The position numbers and the translations under genes are program-made. From contig NZ_RZGZ01000005.1 of the NCBI RefSeq assembly GCF_003990045.1, positions 1 through 64,000 on the forward strand: DNA of 64,000 nt, in the 5' to 3' direction. The notes beneath the pieces were generated by a model that saw only the letters and a program-made list of their open reading frames with translations, was not told the DNA's origin and did not search any database. This document shows positions 8,432 through 17,866 of the stretch, one piece after another. Positions within the stretch are counted from its first letter, which is position 1, and every line of letters starts with the position of its first letter. The DNA comes from Labedella endophytica (GTDB lineage Bacteria > Actinomycetota > Actinomycetes > Actinomycetales > Microbacteriaceae).

Positions 8432-10072
8432 GTGCGCCCCCAGCTCTCCCGTTCATCCGCCGTCCTCGCGACGGCGGTCATCTCCGCTCTCGCCCTGAGC
8501 GCCTGCAGCTCGGACCCCGAGCCCGCCGCGACCGGGCCCACCGAGGGAGGCACGCTCACATACGCGAGCGGTGACGCCGAACCCACGTGCCTCGATCCGC
8601 ACGTCGGCGGCAACTACCCGCAGGCGCTCCTCGCCACCCAGTTCCTCGAGTCCCTCGTCTCCCGCGACGCGGACGGCGCCATCATTCCGTGGCTCGCGGA
8701 CTCGTGGACGGTGTCGGACGACGGACTGACCTGGGAGTTCGCGCTCGCGGACGGCGTGACGTTCACGGACGGCACTCCCCTCGATGCCGACGCGGTCGCG
8801 GCGAACATCGCTCACCTCCAGGATCCCGCAACGCAATCGTCCACGGGGTACCTCGCCGTCGAGAAGGTGACGTCCGTGGAAGCGGTCGACGACCTCACGG
8901 CGCGCTTCACCCTCTCCGAACCCGACAGCGCCCTTCTCGAGTCCCTGTCCCAGCCGTGGCTCGCGATCGAATCGCCCGCCGGTCTCGAACGCGGCATCGA
9001 GGAGAACTGCGAGAGCCCGATCGGCACCGGGCCCTTCGTCGTCGAGTCCTGGACGAAGCAGGACCGCGTGACCCTCGTCCGCAACGACGACTACACCTCG
9101 GCTCCCGCCGACGCCGGTCACGACGGCTCGGCCTACCTCGACGGGATCGAATGGCGTTTCATCCCCGACTCGGCCTCGCGCTATGCGGCCCTGCAGAGCG
9201 GTGAGGTCGATGTCATCGACAACGTGCAGCCGGATGTGCTCGTCCAGGCCGAGGGCTCCGACAGCCTCGTCGAGCTCGACGCGCCCCGACCCGGCGCCAC
9301 GAACCGCCTCGAGCTCAACTCGGGCACGGCTCCCTTCGACGACGTGAACGTGCGGGAGGCCTTCATCCGCAGCGTCAACGTCGACGACGCGGTGAGTTCC
9401 CTCTTCCAGGGCACCGCCGAGCGCTCGTCCTCGCCCCTCGCGAGCGTCGAACCGGCGGCATACTCCGACGAGTCGCTCTTCTCGTTCGATCCCGAAGCGG
9501 CCGGCGACCTCCTCGATGAGGCCGGCTGGTCCGAGACGGACGCCGATGGCTTCCGCACGAAGGATGGGGAGCGGCTCACCCTCACCTTCCCGGTCAGCAC
9601 CAACCAGTCGATCCCCGCCGAGATCTCGCTCTTCGAGCAGCTGCAGGCGAACGCGGCCGAGGTCGGCTTCGACGTCCAGCTCGAACTGCTCGACCTCGCG
9701 AGCTGGTACGAGGCGCTCGGCGCCAACGAGTACGACCTCGTGAGCGCCCCGTACACGAAGGTCGGGCCGGACGTTCTGAGGATCCTGTACCACTCCGACG
9801 GGATCACCCCAGCCCCGAGCGGGTACTTCGCGAACCACGCCCAGGTGGACGACCCGGCCATCGATACCCTCCTCGATGAGGCGAGCGCCACCGTCGACGA
9901 CGCCGAGCGTACGTCGCTCTATGAGGAGGCCCAGGCCGACGTGCTCGAGGGCTTCTACATCCTGCCGCTCTACGACCAGCAGAACCACTTCCTGCTGTCG
10001 ACGGACGTCCATGACGCGCGCGCCCTCGGCACGGTGTCGACCCCGAGCTTCGCCGACGCCTGGCTCTCCTGA
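8432..10072 (+). CDS. Peptide-type ABC transporter substrate-binding lipoprotein
   Basis: Extracellular solute receptor of the Opp/Dpp (SBP_bac_5) family, catching oligopeptides, nickel or similar ligands and delivering them to the permease pair downstream. The 546-residue protein has a signal peptide with lipobox LSAC (Cys25), a Ser/Pro linker, and family signatures GGTLTYASGDAEPTCLDPH and LADSWTVSDDGLTWEFAL. The GTG start at 8432 has a GAGGA sequence upstream and yields a complete signal peptide. The ligand cannot be read from sequence. It is the first gene of a four-gene operon and is followed after 4 bp by the first permease. Confidence 0.93.
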   Translation: MRPQLSRSSAVLATAVISALALSACSSDPEPAATGPTEGGTLTYASGDAEPTCLDPHVGGNYPQALLATQFLESLVSRDADGAIIPWLADSWTVSDDGLTWEFALADGVTFTDGTPLDADAVAANIAHLQDPATQSSTGYLAVEKVTSVEAVDDLTARFTLSEPDSALLESLSQPWLAIESPAGLERGIEENCESPIGTGPFVVESWTKQDRVTLVRNDDYTSAPADAGHDGSAYLDGIEWRFIPDSASRYAALQSGEVDVIDNVQPDVLVQAEGSDSLVELDAPRPGATNRLELNSGTAPFDDVNVREAFIRSVNVDDAVSSLFQGTAERSSSPLASVEPAAYSDESLFSFDPEAAGDLLDEAGWSETDADGFRTKDGERLTLTFPVSTNQSIPAEISLFEQLQANAAEVGFDVQLELLDLASWYEALGANEYDLVSAPYTKVGPDVLRILYHSDGITPAPSGYFANHAQVDDPAIDTLLDEASATVDDAERTSLYEEAQADVLEGFYILPLYDQQNHFLLSTDVHDARALGTVSTPSFADAWLS

Positions 10073-10076
10073 CCGG

Positions 10077-11048
10077 GTGAACCGCGGCCGTTCGTCTCCG
10101 ACGCGCCGGACCGCCGCTCTGCGGTGGCTCGGCGAGTCGGTCGTGCGTGCATTCATCGTGCTCTGGGCGTCGGCGACGCTCGTCTTCTTCATCACCCGGC
10201 TGGTCCCGGGTGACCCGGCCGAGGCTGCGCTCGGTGGACCCGGTTCGCAGGCCTCCGAGGAAGCGGTCGAGGCGGTCAGGCGGCAGTTCGGCTTCGACCA
10301 GCCGCTCGTCGTGCAGTACGGCATCGCGATGCTCTCCCTGCTGCGCCTCGATCTCGGCAGCTCGTACGCCCTGCGTCAGCCGGTCGCGACGATCCTCCTC
10401 GATGCGGTGCCGGGAACTCTCGTGCTCGCCGTCCTGGCTCTCCTCGTCGCGTGGATCCTCGCGATCGGGCTCACGCTGGCTCAGTCGCAGGGATCCCGCA
10501 TCGCCGCGCGAATCGGTGACACCCTCGAGATCGTCGCGTCGGCCCTCCCCCACTTCTGGCTCGCGACGATCCTCATCGCCGTCTTCAGCACCGCGTTGTC
10601 GTGGTTCCCGCCCGTCTCGACGGGAACGCCCACCGGTCTCGTCCTGCCCGTCGTGACGCTCGCCGTCCCCATCGCGGGATTCCTCGCCCAAGTGATGCGG
10701 GGATCGCTGCAGGAGGCACTCGACGCCCCGTTCGCGACGTCCGCCCTCGCCCGGGGCGAGACGCGGGTCGGCCTCCGGGTTCGTCATGCCCTGCGTCACG
10801 CAGCCTTGCCGGCTCTCGGCCTCTCCGCGTGGGCCTTCGGATACCTCATCGGTGGAGCCGTGGTCGTCGAGACGATCTTCGCGCGCCCGGGACTCGGTCG
10901 CACCCTGCTCTCGGCGATCACCGTGCGCGACATCCCGGTCGTGACGGGCGTCGTGCTGGTGTCCGCTCTGGTCTACGTGATCCTCACCCTCGTCACCGAC
11001 GCCGTCACGAGGCTCGTCGATCCGCGGACGGCGGTGGGGGGACGATGA
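10077..11048 (+). CDS. Peptide-type ABC transporter permease, DppB/OppB family
   Basis: Inner-membrane channel subunit of the peptide importer. The 323-residue protein begins with a cytoplasmic segment and membrane helix (VRAFIVLWASATLVFFITRL), then the family motif VPGDPAEAALGG, and has about six membrane spans in all. The EAA-type loop that docks on the ATPase is seen in ARGETRVGLRVRHALRHAALPA. The GTG at 10077 was chosen because it lies just after the stop of the receptor gene; the upstream frame reads through the receptor out of phase. Its stop overlaps the start of the second permease. Confidence 0.9.
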   Translation: MNRGRSSPTRRTAALRWLGESVVRAFIVLWASATLVFFITRLVPGDPAEAALGGPGSQASEEAVEAVRRQFGFDQPLVVQYGIAMLSLLRLDLGSSYALRQPVATILLDAVPGTLVLAVLALLVAWILAIGLTLAQSQGSRIAARIGDTLEIVASALPHFWLATILIAVFSTALSWFPPVSTGTPTGLVLPVVTLAVPIAGFLAQVMRGSLQEALDAPFATSALARGETRVGLRVRHALRHAALPALGLSAWAFGYLIGGAVVVETIFARPGLGRTLLSAITVRDIPVVTGVVLVSALVYVILTLVTDAVTRLVDPRTAVGGR

Positions 11049-11917
11049 CGATGACAGCGGTCGACGGGCGGAGCGTCGACCCGCTCCGGCCCCCCGCACC
11101 CCCGACCGGCCGTCGTCGCGTCGGGCCCGGTGTCGTCCTCTCCGTGGGATTCGCCGCCTTCCTCGCGCTCGCGTGCTTCGCTCCCGGGCTGATCGCCCCC
11201 CAGGATCCCGCGGCCGTCGCTCCCCTCGACGCGTTCTCTCCCCCGTCCTTCTCCCACTGGTTCGGCACCGACGAATCGGGCCGCGACGTGTACACACGCG
11301 TCGTGCACGGGGCCGGATCGAGTCTCGTGATCGGCTTCGCCGCGACGGCCATCGGGCTCGTCACGGCGCTGCTCCTCGGGGTCCTCGCCGTCTTCGGTGG
11401 GCGGATCGGCGACGCCATCGTCGGACGTGCGGTCGAGGTCCTGTTCGCCTTCCCCGCCCTCCTCTCGGCGCTCCTCGTCATCCTCGTGCTCGGTCCCGGC
11501 CCCGTCGCCGCGACCATCGCCGTGGGGCTCTCGACCGCACCGGGATACGCGCGCATCATCCGCACGAGCCTCCTGACCGTCCGTTCGTCCGGATACGTCG
11601 AGGCGGCACGACTCCTCGGGCACGGCCCGGCCCGCATCCTCGTGCGCACGATCCTGCCCAACGCGCTCTCGCCCCTGCTCGCCCTCGCGACGCTGGGCGT
11701 CGGTCAGGCCGTCGTCTGGGCGTCCTCGTTGAGCTTCCTCGGCCTCGGAGCCCAGCCGCCGGCGCCCGAGTGGGGAGCGATGCTGGCGTCGGCGCGGGTG
11801 TATCTCACGACGGCGTGGTGGTTGACGGTGTTCCCCGGACTCATGATCGTCGCGACGACGCTCTCGGCGACGGCGATCGGCCGAGCGCTCGACGCTCGCG
11901 GGCGGAGGGCGCGATGA
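11045..11917 (+). CDS. Peptide-type ABC transporter permease, DppC/OppC family
   Basis: Second membrane subunit of the importer, 290 residues. After a Pro/Arg-rich cytoplasmic start it has a first membrane helix, the OppC-type region APQDP and HWFGTDESGRDVYTRVVHG, then five further helices, with the ATPase-docking loop around VEAARLLGHGPARILVRTILP. The ATG at 11045 overlaps the preceding stop as ATGA; another ATG at 11051 is possible. Its own stop overlaps the ATPase start in the same way, so subunit synthesis is tightly coupled. Confidence 0.92.
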   Translation: MTMTAVDGRSVDPLRPPAPPTGRRRVGPGVVLSVGFAAFLALACFAPGLIAPQDPAAVAPLDAFSPPSFSHWFGTDESGRDVYTRVVHGAGSSLVIGFAATAIGLVTALLLGVLAVFGGRIGDAIVGRAVEVLFAFPALLSALLVILVLGPGPVAATIAVGLSTAPGYARIIRTSLLTVRSSGYVEAARLLGHGPARILVRTILPNALSPLLALATLGVGQAVVWASSLSFLGLGAQPPAPEWGAMLASARVYLTTAWWLTVFPGLMIVATTLSATAIGRALDARGRRAR

Positions 11918-13590
11918 CCGCGGCAGGCCCCCTCCTCCGGATCGATGGCCTCGATGTCTCGTTCGACGGCGGTCGGACGCGCGTCGTACGCGGCGTGTCC
12001 CTCAGCGTGTCGGAGGGCGAGTGCGTCGCGATCGTCGGCGAGTCCGGTTCGGGCAAGAGCGTGACGGCCCGGTCCGTGCTCGGGCTCGCGGGGACCGGCG
12101 CCACCGTCACGGCCGACCGTCTCGAGTTGGCGGGCGTCGATGTGCTCACCGCCGACGAGCGCGCGCTCCGACGCCTACGGGGTGGCGAGGCCGGACTCGT
12201 CTCGCAGGACGCACTCGTCTCGCTCGACCCGCTTCGCCGGATCGCCGCCGAGGTGGGCGACCCCCTCCGCCTGCACCGCCGCGCCGGGGGTGCGACGCGG
12301 TCGGATCGGACGATCGCCGTCGAGGAACTGCTCGAACGGGTCGGCATCCCTCGGCCGGAACTGCGTGCCCGCCAGTATCCGCACGAATTGTCCGGTGGTC
12401 TCCGCCAGCGCGCCCTCATCGCCTCCGCGATCGCGGCGTCACCGCGACTCCTCATTGCGGACGAGCCCACGACGGCCCTCGACATGACCGTCCAGGCGGG
12501 TATCCTGCGGCTGCTCGGCGACCTCCGGGACGCGGGCAGCTCGCTCCTGCTCATCAGTCACGATCTCGGGGTCGTCTCACGTCTGGCCGATCGGGTGATC
12601 GTCATGCGCGCCGGGGAGGTCGTCGACCAGGGGACCGCCGAGACGATGCTCGCGGGCGGTCGGCACCCGTATACGACCGCGCTCGTCCGGGCCGTGCCCG
12701 CCGGTGTTCCGAGAGGGACGCCGCTGTCCGCACCGCCGTCGCCCGCGATCGCCCAGCCGACGTCCGACCGGGACGGATCGACGACCGTGGCGACCTCCCC
12801 CTGGCCCCTCATCGAGGCGGACGGCCTCGCCAAGACGTTCGGCCGCGGCGATGACGCGACGGTCGCGGTCCGAGCCGCCGATCTCGCGGTCGCCGCGGGC
12901 GAGACACTCGGCATCGTCGGGGAATCGGGTTCGGGGAAGACCACGCTCGCGCGCCTCCTGCTGGCGCTGGCGACACCCGACCGGGGCGAGGTGCGGCTCG
13001 ACGGAGAACCGTGGTCGGGGGTCTCCGAGCGCCGCCGGCGGTCACGCCGTCGGCTCGTCGGCTCGGTCGCTCAGGACACCTCGAGCGCCTTCGACCCCCG
13101 CGCCTCGGTCGCAGGCGTCCTCATCGACGCCCTCCCGTCCGAAACGGTCGCCTCCGCGCGTCGCTCGACCGCGACGCGGCTCCTCGCCGACGTCGCCCTC
13201 GGGCCCGAGCTGCTCGACCGATCGCCCTCGACACTCTCGGGCGGCCAGCGACAGCGCGTCGCGATCGCGCGAGCCCTCGCCGCCGGCCCCCGGGTCCTGG
13301 TCCTCGACGAACCCGTCTCGGCGCTCGACGCGACGGTGGCCGCCGGCGTGCTCGACCTCCTCGACGATCTGCAGCGTCGACGCGGTCTCGCCTACGTCTT
13401 CATCTCCCACGATCTGGGTGTCGTCCGGCACATGAGCGATCGCGTCGCCGTCATGCACGAGGGCGAGATCGTGGAGACCGGACCGGTCGAGACCGTGTTC
13501 CGAGCACCTCGGCATCCGTACACGCGGCGGCTGCTGGCCGATGTGCCCCGACTGCCCGGTCAGGACGGCGAGGCCGGGCAGGACGGATGA
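11914..13590 (+). CDS. Fused double ATP-binding protein of the peptide ABC transporter (OppD-OppF type)
   Basis: Cytoplasmic motor of the importer. The 558-residue chain holds two complete ABC domains that are separate subunits (D and F) in most bacteria. Domain 1 has Walker A GESGSGKSV, signature LSGGLRQRA and Walker B LLIADEPTTALD; domain 2 has GESGSGKTTL, LSGGQRQRV and VLVLDEPVSALD. Each is followed by its H-loop (ISHDLGVV). The two copies are joined by a linker near residues 270-295. Such fusions are frequent in Actinobacteria. The ATG at 11914 overlaps the permease stop. It ends 15 bp before the promoter of valS. Confidence 0.93.
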   Translation: MTAAGPLLRIDGLDVSFDGGRTRVVRGVSLSVSEGECVAIVGESGSGKSVTARSVLGLAGTGATVTADRLELAGVDVLTADERALRRLRGGEAGLVSQDALVSLDPLRRIAAEVGDPLRLHRRAGGATRSDRTIAVEELLERVGIPRPELRARQYPHELSGGLRQRALIASAIAASPRLLIADEPTTALDMTVQAGILRLLGDLRDAGSSLLLISHDLGVVSRLADRVIVMRAGEVVDQGTAETMLAGGRHPYTTALVRAVPAGVPRGTPLSAPPSPAIAQPTSDRDGSTTVATSPWPLIEADGLAKTFGRGDDATVAVRAADLAVAAGETLGIVGESGSGKTTLARLLLALATPDRGEVRLDGEPWSGVSERRRRSRRRLVGSVAQDTSSAFDPRASVAGVLIDALPSETVASARRSTATRLLADVALGPELLDRSPSTLSGGQRQRVAIARALAAGPRVLVLDEPVSALDATVAAGVLDLLDDLQRRRGLAYVFISHDLGVVRHMSDRVAVMHEGEIVETGPVETVFRAPRHPYTRRLLADVPRLPGQDGEAGQDG

Positions 13591-13604
13591 CGGGCGTCCT
13601 CCCG

Positions 13605-13610
13605 TAGGAT
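13605..13610 (+). promoter_or_regulatory. -10 element for valS
   Basis: TAGGAT just after the transporter operon. A start ~7 nt further would give a ~50-nt valS leader containing the small stem GGCAC / GTGCC. No T-box motif is present in it. Confidence 0.5.
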
Positions 13611-13666
13611 GGACGGGCACAAGAGGCACGTTGACACGGTGCCGCCCACATCGAATCGGAGACTCC

Positions 13667-16252
13667 ATGAGCAACGCCCTGCCCGACAAGCCCGCACTCG
13701 AAGGCCTCGAGGACAAGTGGGGAAGCGTCTGGGAGACCGACGGGACCTACCGATTCGATCGTGACGCCGCCATCTCCCGCGGGCATGCATCGGTCTACTC
13801 CATCGACACGCCGCCGCCCACGGCCTCCGGTTCGCTGCACATCGGCCACGTCTTCAGCTACACCCACACCGACGTCATCGCGCGCTACCAGCGCATGACC
13901 GGGCACACCGTCTTCTACCCGATGGGCTGGGACGACAACGGCCTCCCCACCGAGCGCCGCGTCCAGAACTACTACGGCGTGCGTTGCGACCCCACGCTGC
14001 CGTACGTCGAGGGCTTCGTCCCGCCCCATGACGGCGGCGAGGGCAAGAGCGTCAAGGCGGCCGACCAGGTGCCCGTGAGCCGTCGCAACTTCATCGAGCT
14101 CTGCGAACGCCTCACCGTGGAGGACGAGAAGCAGTTCGAGGCGCTGTGGCGCTCGCTCGGACTCTCGGTCGACTGGACGCAGAGCTACCGCACGATCGAC
14201 CACGACTCCCTCCGCATCAGCCAGAAGTCGTTCCTCCGCAACCTCGAGCGCGGCGAGGCGTATCAGGCGATGGCACCGACGCTGTGGGACGTCACGTTCC
14301 GGACCGCCGTCGCCCAGGCGGAACTCGAGGACAAGGAGCAGCCGGCCGCCTATCACCGGATCGCGTTCCATCGCCCGGACGGCGGCACGATCGAGATCGA
14401 GACGACCCGCCCCGAGCTGCTCGCCGCCTGCGTCGCTCTCGTCGCGCACCCGGACGACGAGCGCTTCGCGCCGTACTTCGGAACCACGGTGACGACACCG
14501 CTCTTCGGCGTCGAGGTCCCGGTGCTCCCCCATCACCTCGCCCAGAAGGACAAGGGCGCGGGCATCGCGATGGTCTGCACCTTCGGCGACGTCACCGACG
14601 TGGTGTGGTGGCGCGAGCTCGACCTCCCCAACCGGACCATCGTGGGTCGCGACGGCCGGATCATCGCGGACGCCCCCGATGCGCTGATCTCCCCGGCCGC
14701 GCTCGACGCGTGGGCTGCCATCACGGGCAAGACCGTGTTCAGCGCCAAGCAGGCCGTCGTCGATCTCCTGAAGGAGTCCGGCGACCTCATCGGCGAGCCG
14801 CGGGCCATCACCCACCCGGTGAAGTTCTTCGAGAAGGGCGACCGCCCGCTCGAGATCGTCTCGACTCGCCAGTGGTACGTCCGCAACGGGGCCCGCGACG
14901 AGGACCTCAAGGCCCGCCTCCTCGAGCTCGGCCGCGAGCTCGAGTGGCACCCCGACTTCATGCGGGTGCGCTACGAGAACTGGGTCAACGGCCTGAGCGG
15001 CGACTGGCTCATCTCGCGCCAGCGCTTCTTCGGTGTCCCGATCCCCCTCTGGTACCCCCTCGATGCCGACGGCGAGCCCGTCCACGACTCCCCCATCGTT
15101 CCGAGCATGGAGTCTCTGCCCGTCGACCCGTCGAGCGAAACACCCGACGGGTACGAGGAGTCGCAGCGCGGCGTGCCCGGAGGCTTCATCGGCGAGGTGG
15201 ACATCATGGACACGTGGGCGACGTCGTCGCTCACTCCGCAGCTCGCGGGCAAGTGGGACACCGACCCGGAGCTCTGGAACGCCGTCTTCCCGTTCTCGCT
15301 GCGCCCCCAGGGACAGGACATCATCCGCACCTGGCTGTTCTCGACGATGCTCCGATCCGCGCTCGAATTCGGGGAGAAGCCGTGGGAGCACGCCGGTCTC
15401 TCCGGCTGGATCCTCGACCCCGACCGCAAGAAGATGTCGAAGTCGAAAGGCAACGTCATCACGCCGGCCGGCGTCCTCGAGCAGCATGGCTCGGATGCCG
15501 TCCGCTACTGGGCGGCATCGGCCCGCCTCGGGACGGATGCCGGATTCGATCCGCAGAACCCGACCCAGGTGAAGATCGGCCGTCGCCTCGCGATCAAGGT
15601 CCTGAACGCGTCCAAGTTCATCCTCTCCTTCCCGGCATCGGAGAACGCGACGGTCACCGAGCCGGTCGACCTCAGCATGCTCGCGACGCTGCGTCGCGTG
15701 GTCGGCGACGCCACGGCCGCGCTCGACGCGTACGACCACGCACGGGCCCTCGAGATCACGGAGAGCTTCTTCTGGACGTTCTGCGACGACTACCTCGAGC
15801 TCGTCAAGGAGCGCGCGTACGCCGAGGGCACCCCGGGACAGGAGTCGGCCGCAGCCGCCCTCCGCCTCGCCCTCGACGTACTCCTGCGTCTCTTCGCCCC
15901 CGTCATCCCCTACACGACGGAGGAGTCCTGGTCGTGGTGGCACGACACGTCGGTGCACGTCGCGGCCTGGCCCACGCCGGACGAGCTCGCGGTCGCCGCC
16001 GGCGGCGAGCCGGAGCTGCTCGCGCTCGCGAGCCTCGCCCTCACATCGATCCGCCGCGCGAAGACCGATGCGAAGGCCTCCCAGAAGACGCCCGTGACGT
16101 CCGCCGAGATCGCGGCCCCCGCCGAGTCCGCCGAGCGCCTGCGCGCCGTCGCCGACGATCTGAAGGCCGTCGGCCGGATCGCGGACCTCTCCATCGTCGA
16201 GGGAGGGGAACTCGCGGTCACGCGAGTCGAACTCGCTCCGACCGACGCCTGA
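13667..16252 (+). CDS. valS: Valyl-tRNA synthetase, DDNG type
   Basis: Charges tRNA-Val. The 861-residue enzyme has HIGH at residues 58-61, KMSKS at 589-593 and the inserted editing domain between them. Its first catalytic half reads PMGWDDNGLPTERRVQ, the form seen in archaeal and rickettsial ValRS, rather than the GTDHAGIATQ form of most bacteria such as E. coli and mycobacteria. This suggests an old replacement of the ordinary gene in this lineage. The ATG at 13667 is preceded by a GGAGAC sequence and gives the expected N-terminus. The acetyltransferase gene follows after 11 bp. Confidence 0.96.
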   Translation: MSNALPDKPALEGLEDKWGSVWETDGTYRFDRDAAISRGHASVYSIDTPPPTASGSLHIGHVFSYTHTDVIARYQRMTGHTVFYPMGWDDNGLPTERRVQNYYGVRCDPTLPYVEGFVPPHDGGEGKSVKAADQVPVSRRNFIELCERLTVEDEKQFEALWRSLGLSVDWTQSYRTIDHDSLRISQKSFLRNLERGEAYQAMAPTLWDVTFRTAVAQAELEDKEQPAAYHRIAFHRPDGGTIEIETTRPELLAACVALVAHPDDERFAPYFGTTVTTPLFGVEVPVLPHHLAQKDKGAGIAMVCTFGDVTDVVWWRELDLPNRTIVGRDGRIIADAPDALISPAALDAWAAITGKTVFSAKQAVVDLLKESGDLIGEPRAITHPVKFFEKGDRPLEIVSTRQWYVRNGARDEDLKARLLELGRELEWHPDFMRVRYENWVNGLSGDWLISRQRFFGVPIPLWYPLDADGEPVHDSPIVPSMESLPVDPSSETPDGYEESQRGVPGGFIGEVDIMDTWATSSLTPQLAGKWDTDPELWNAVFPFSLRPQGQDIIRTWLFSTMLRSALEFGEKPWEHAGLSGWILDPDRKKMSKSKGNVITPAGVLEQHGSDAVRYWAASARLGTDAGFDPQNPTQVKIGRRLAIKVLNASKFILSFPASENATVTEPVDLSMLATLRRVVGDATAALDAYDHARALEITESFFWTFCDDYLELVKERAYAEGTPGQESAAAALRLALDVLLRLFAPVIPYTTEESWSWWHDTSVHVAAWPTPDELAVAAGGEPELLALASLALTSIRRAKTDAKASQKTPVTSAEIAAPAESAERLRAVADDLKAVGRIADLSIVEGGELAVTRVELAPTDA

Positions 16253-16263
16253 ACGGATCCCTC

Positions 16264-16746
16264 ATGACCACCATTCGAGCCGCCCGCGAGGACGACTTCT
16301 TCCGCTGGCTCACACTGTTCGAGGGCTACGCCGCCTTCTATCGGACGCCGACCTCCGACGAACGCTCCGTGCGCACGTGGCAGTGGATCGTGCGCGGCGA
16401 TCACGGGCTGCGCGCGTTCGTCGCGGAGGATGCTGACGGCGAGCTGATCGGACTCGCGCACGTGCGGACGATCGCTCAGCCCCTCGAGGGAACCACGGGA
16501 CTCTACCTCGACGACCTCTTCGTCGACCAGGTCGCTCGCGGGGCCGGCGTCGCGACCGACCTCCTCGAGTACGTCCGTTCGCTCGCTGCGGCGGAGGGGC
16601 ACTCCGGCGTCTCCTGGATCACGGCGGAGGACAACACGACGGCGCAGCGTGTGTACGACAGGATCGCCGCGCGCACGACGTGGGTCACCTACGAGATGCC
16701 GGCTCGCGCGAGCAGCCCGTCGGAGTCGGACAGGACCGACTCATGA
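16264..16746 (+). CDS. GNAT-family N-acetyltransferase
   Basis: A 160-residue acetyl-CoA-dependent acyltransferase. The GNAT fold is indicated by the N-terminal TIRAAREDDFFRWLTLFEGY strand-helix, the central strands ELIGLAHV and LYLDDLFVD, and the acetyl-CoA loop VARGAGVATDLLEYV; WITAEDNTTAQRVYDRI is the usual last helix. The substrate is not predictable. It follows valS by 11 bp and its stop overlaps the next small gene (ATGA), so it is likely expressed with valS. Confidence 0.9.
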   Translation: MTTIRAAREDDFFRWLTLFEGYAAFYRTPTSDERSVRTWQWIVRGDHGLRAFVAEDADGELIGLAHVRTIAQPLEGTTGLYLDDLFVDQVARGAGVATDLLEYVRSLAAAEGHSGVSWITAEDNTTAQRVYDRIAARTTWVTYEMPARASSPSESDRTDS

Positions 16747-16988
16747 AACTCGGTACGCGATGGGGGTTCGGCGACGCGCCACCGGCCGCCGTTCCGGAGA
16801 CGATCCGTCCCGCGATCGCCGAGGCCGAGGTCGCGGCCGGTTCCGGAGGCACCGGCACGTCGTGGACGCTCACCTGGCTCGAGGGGCGCCCGATCGCGAC
16901 GCTCGACGACGGCACCGTCGTGACCATCGAGGCCGGGATCGCCCGGATCGTGCACGAGGCCGATGGAGACGACTCCGACGCCTGGTGA
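16743..16988 (+). CDS. Small conserved hypothetical protein
   Basis: An 81-residue protein starting MKLGTRWGFGD and ending in an acidic tail. The middle segment (WTLTWLEGRPIATLDDGT) looks like a short beta-rich fold. Its ATG sits inside the stop of the acetyltransferase gene and codon use matches the neighbours, so I regard it as real. I know no function. It ends 8 bp before the convergent methyltransferase gene. Confidence 0.65.
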   Translation: MKLGTRWGFGDAPPAAVPETIRPAIAEAEVAAGSGGTGTSWTLTWLEGRPIATLDDGTVVTIEAGIARIVHEADGDDSDAW

Positions 16989-16996
16989 CGCCGTGA

Positions 16997-17815
16997 TCAG
17001 ACCCGCGCGATGATCTCCCCGTGGGGCATCGAGAACCAGGCGTCGTCGTCGCCGACCCACTCGGTCCAGGCTGCCGAGACGGCCTCCAGGTCCTCGCGGG
17101 TCGCCACCCCGGCCTCGATCGACTGTGGAGCGAAGCTCGACGCGACAGCGCGCTCGGCCCAGGCGCCGCCCCACCATTCGCGATCCGCGCGGTCGGAGAA
17201 GCACCAGATGGACGCCGTGCTCGTCACGTCGGAGAATCCGGCCTCGTGTGCAAGAGCCTTGAGAGCGCGACCGGCGTTCGGATCGCCGCCGTTCGCGTGA
17301 GCCACCCCTTGGTAGATGCGCATCCACTCCGCGAGCCCTGGAAGGAGCGGGTACCACGCAGCGGCGACGTAGATCACGTCGCGAGCGGCCACGATGCCGC
17401 CGGGCCGTGTGACGCGGCGCATCTCGCGGAGGGCGGCAACGGGGTCGCCGAGGTGCTGGAGGACCTGGTGTGCGTGGACGATGTCGAAGGAGTCGTCGGG
17501 GAAGTCGAGGGCATAGGCGTCCCCGGTCGCGAACTCCACGTTCCGGAGCCCTTCGGAATCCGCCAGAGCCGTCGCCTGCCCCACCACGTCGGCCACGGCG
17601 TCGATTCCGACGACCCGCCCGGGAGCCACACGACGGGCGATGTCCACCGTGATCGTGCCGGGTCCGCTCCCCACATCGAGGACGGAGCACCCGGGGCGCA
17701 GGTGCGGGACGAGATAGGACGCGGAGTTCTCCACGGTGCGCCAGGCGTGGGCGCGCAGAACGCTGTCGTGGTGTCCATGGGTGTACCGCTCGGTGCGCTG
17801 TGGGGCATCAGTCAT
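16997..17815 (-). CDS. SAM-dependent methyltransferase, class I (UbiE/type 11-like)
   Basis: A 272-residue methyltransferase. Motif I is VLDVGSGPGTITVDIA (residues ~44-59), the acidic post-I residue lies in VVGIDAV, and motifs II and III appear as DDSFDIVHAHQVLQH and ALREMRRVTRPGG. The methyl acceptor is unknown; the broad family includes quinone, lipid and small-molecule methylases. The ATG at 17815 stands 6 nt after a TAGGCT element, so the mRNA is probably leaderless. It diverges from the M3 peptidase gene. Confidence 0.88.
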   Translation of the reverse strand: MTDAPQRTERYTHGHHDSVLRAHAWRTVENSASYLVPHLRPGCSVLDVGSGPGTITVDIARRVAPGRVVGIDAVADVVGQATALADSEGLRNVEFATGDAYALDFPDDSFDIVHAHQVLQHLGDPVAALREMRRVTRPGGIVAARDVIYVAAAWYPLLPGLAEWMRIYQGVAHANGGDPNAGRALKALAHEAGFSDVTSTASIWCFSDRADREWWGGAWAERAVASSFAPQSIEAGVATREDLEAVSAAWTEWVGDDDAWFSMPHGEIIARV

Positions 17816-17821
17816 GGTCCG

Positions 17822-17827
17822 AGCCTA
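17822..17827 (-). promoter_or_regulatory. Leaderless -10 for the methyltransferase gene
   Basis: TAGGCT on the minus strand, 6 nt before the ATG at 17815, so transcription should start at or next to the start codon. Confidence 0.6.
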
Positions 17828-17866
17828 GGCGGCGTTCGGCGATGGGTCCGTTGTGTGACGAGGTCG

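Noticed and set aside
13611-13666. T-box or other riboswitch before valS
   Set aside because: The leader is only ~50 nt and has no T-box motif or specifier-like loop.
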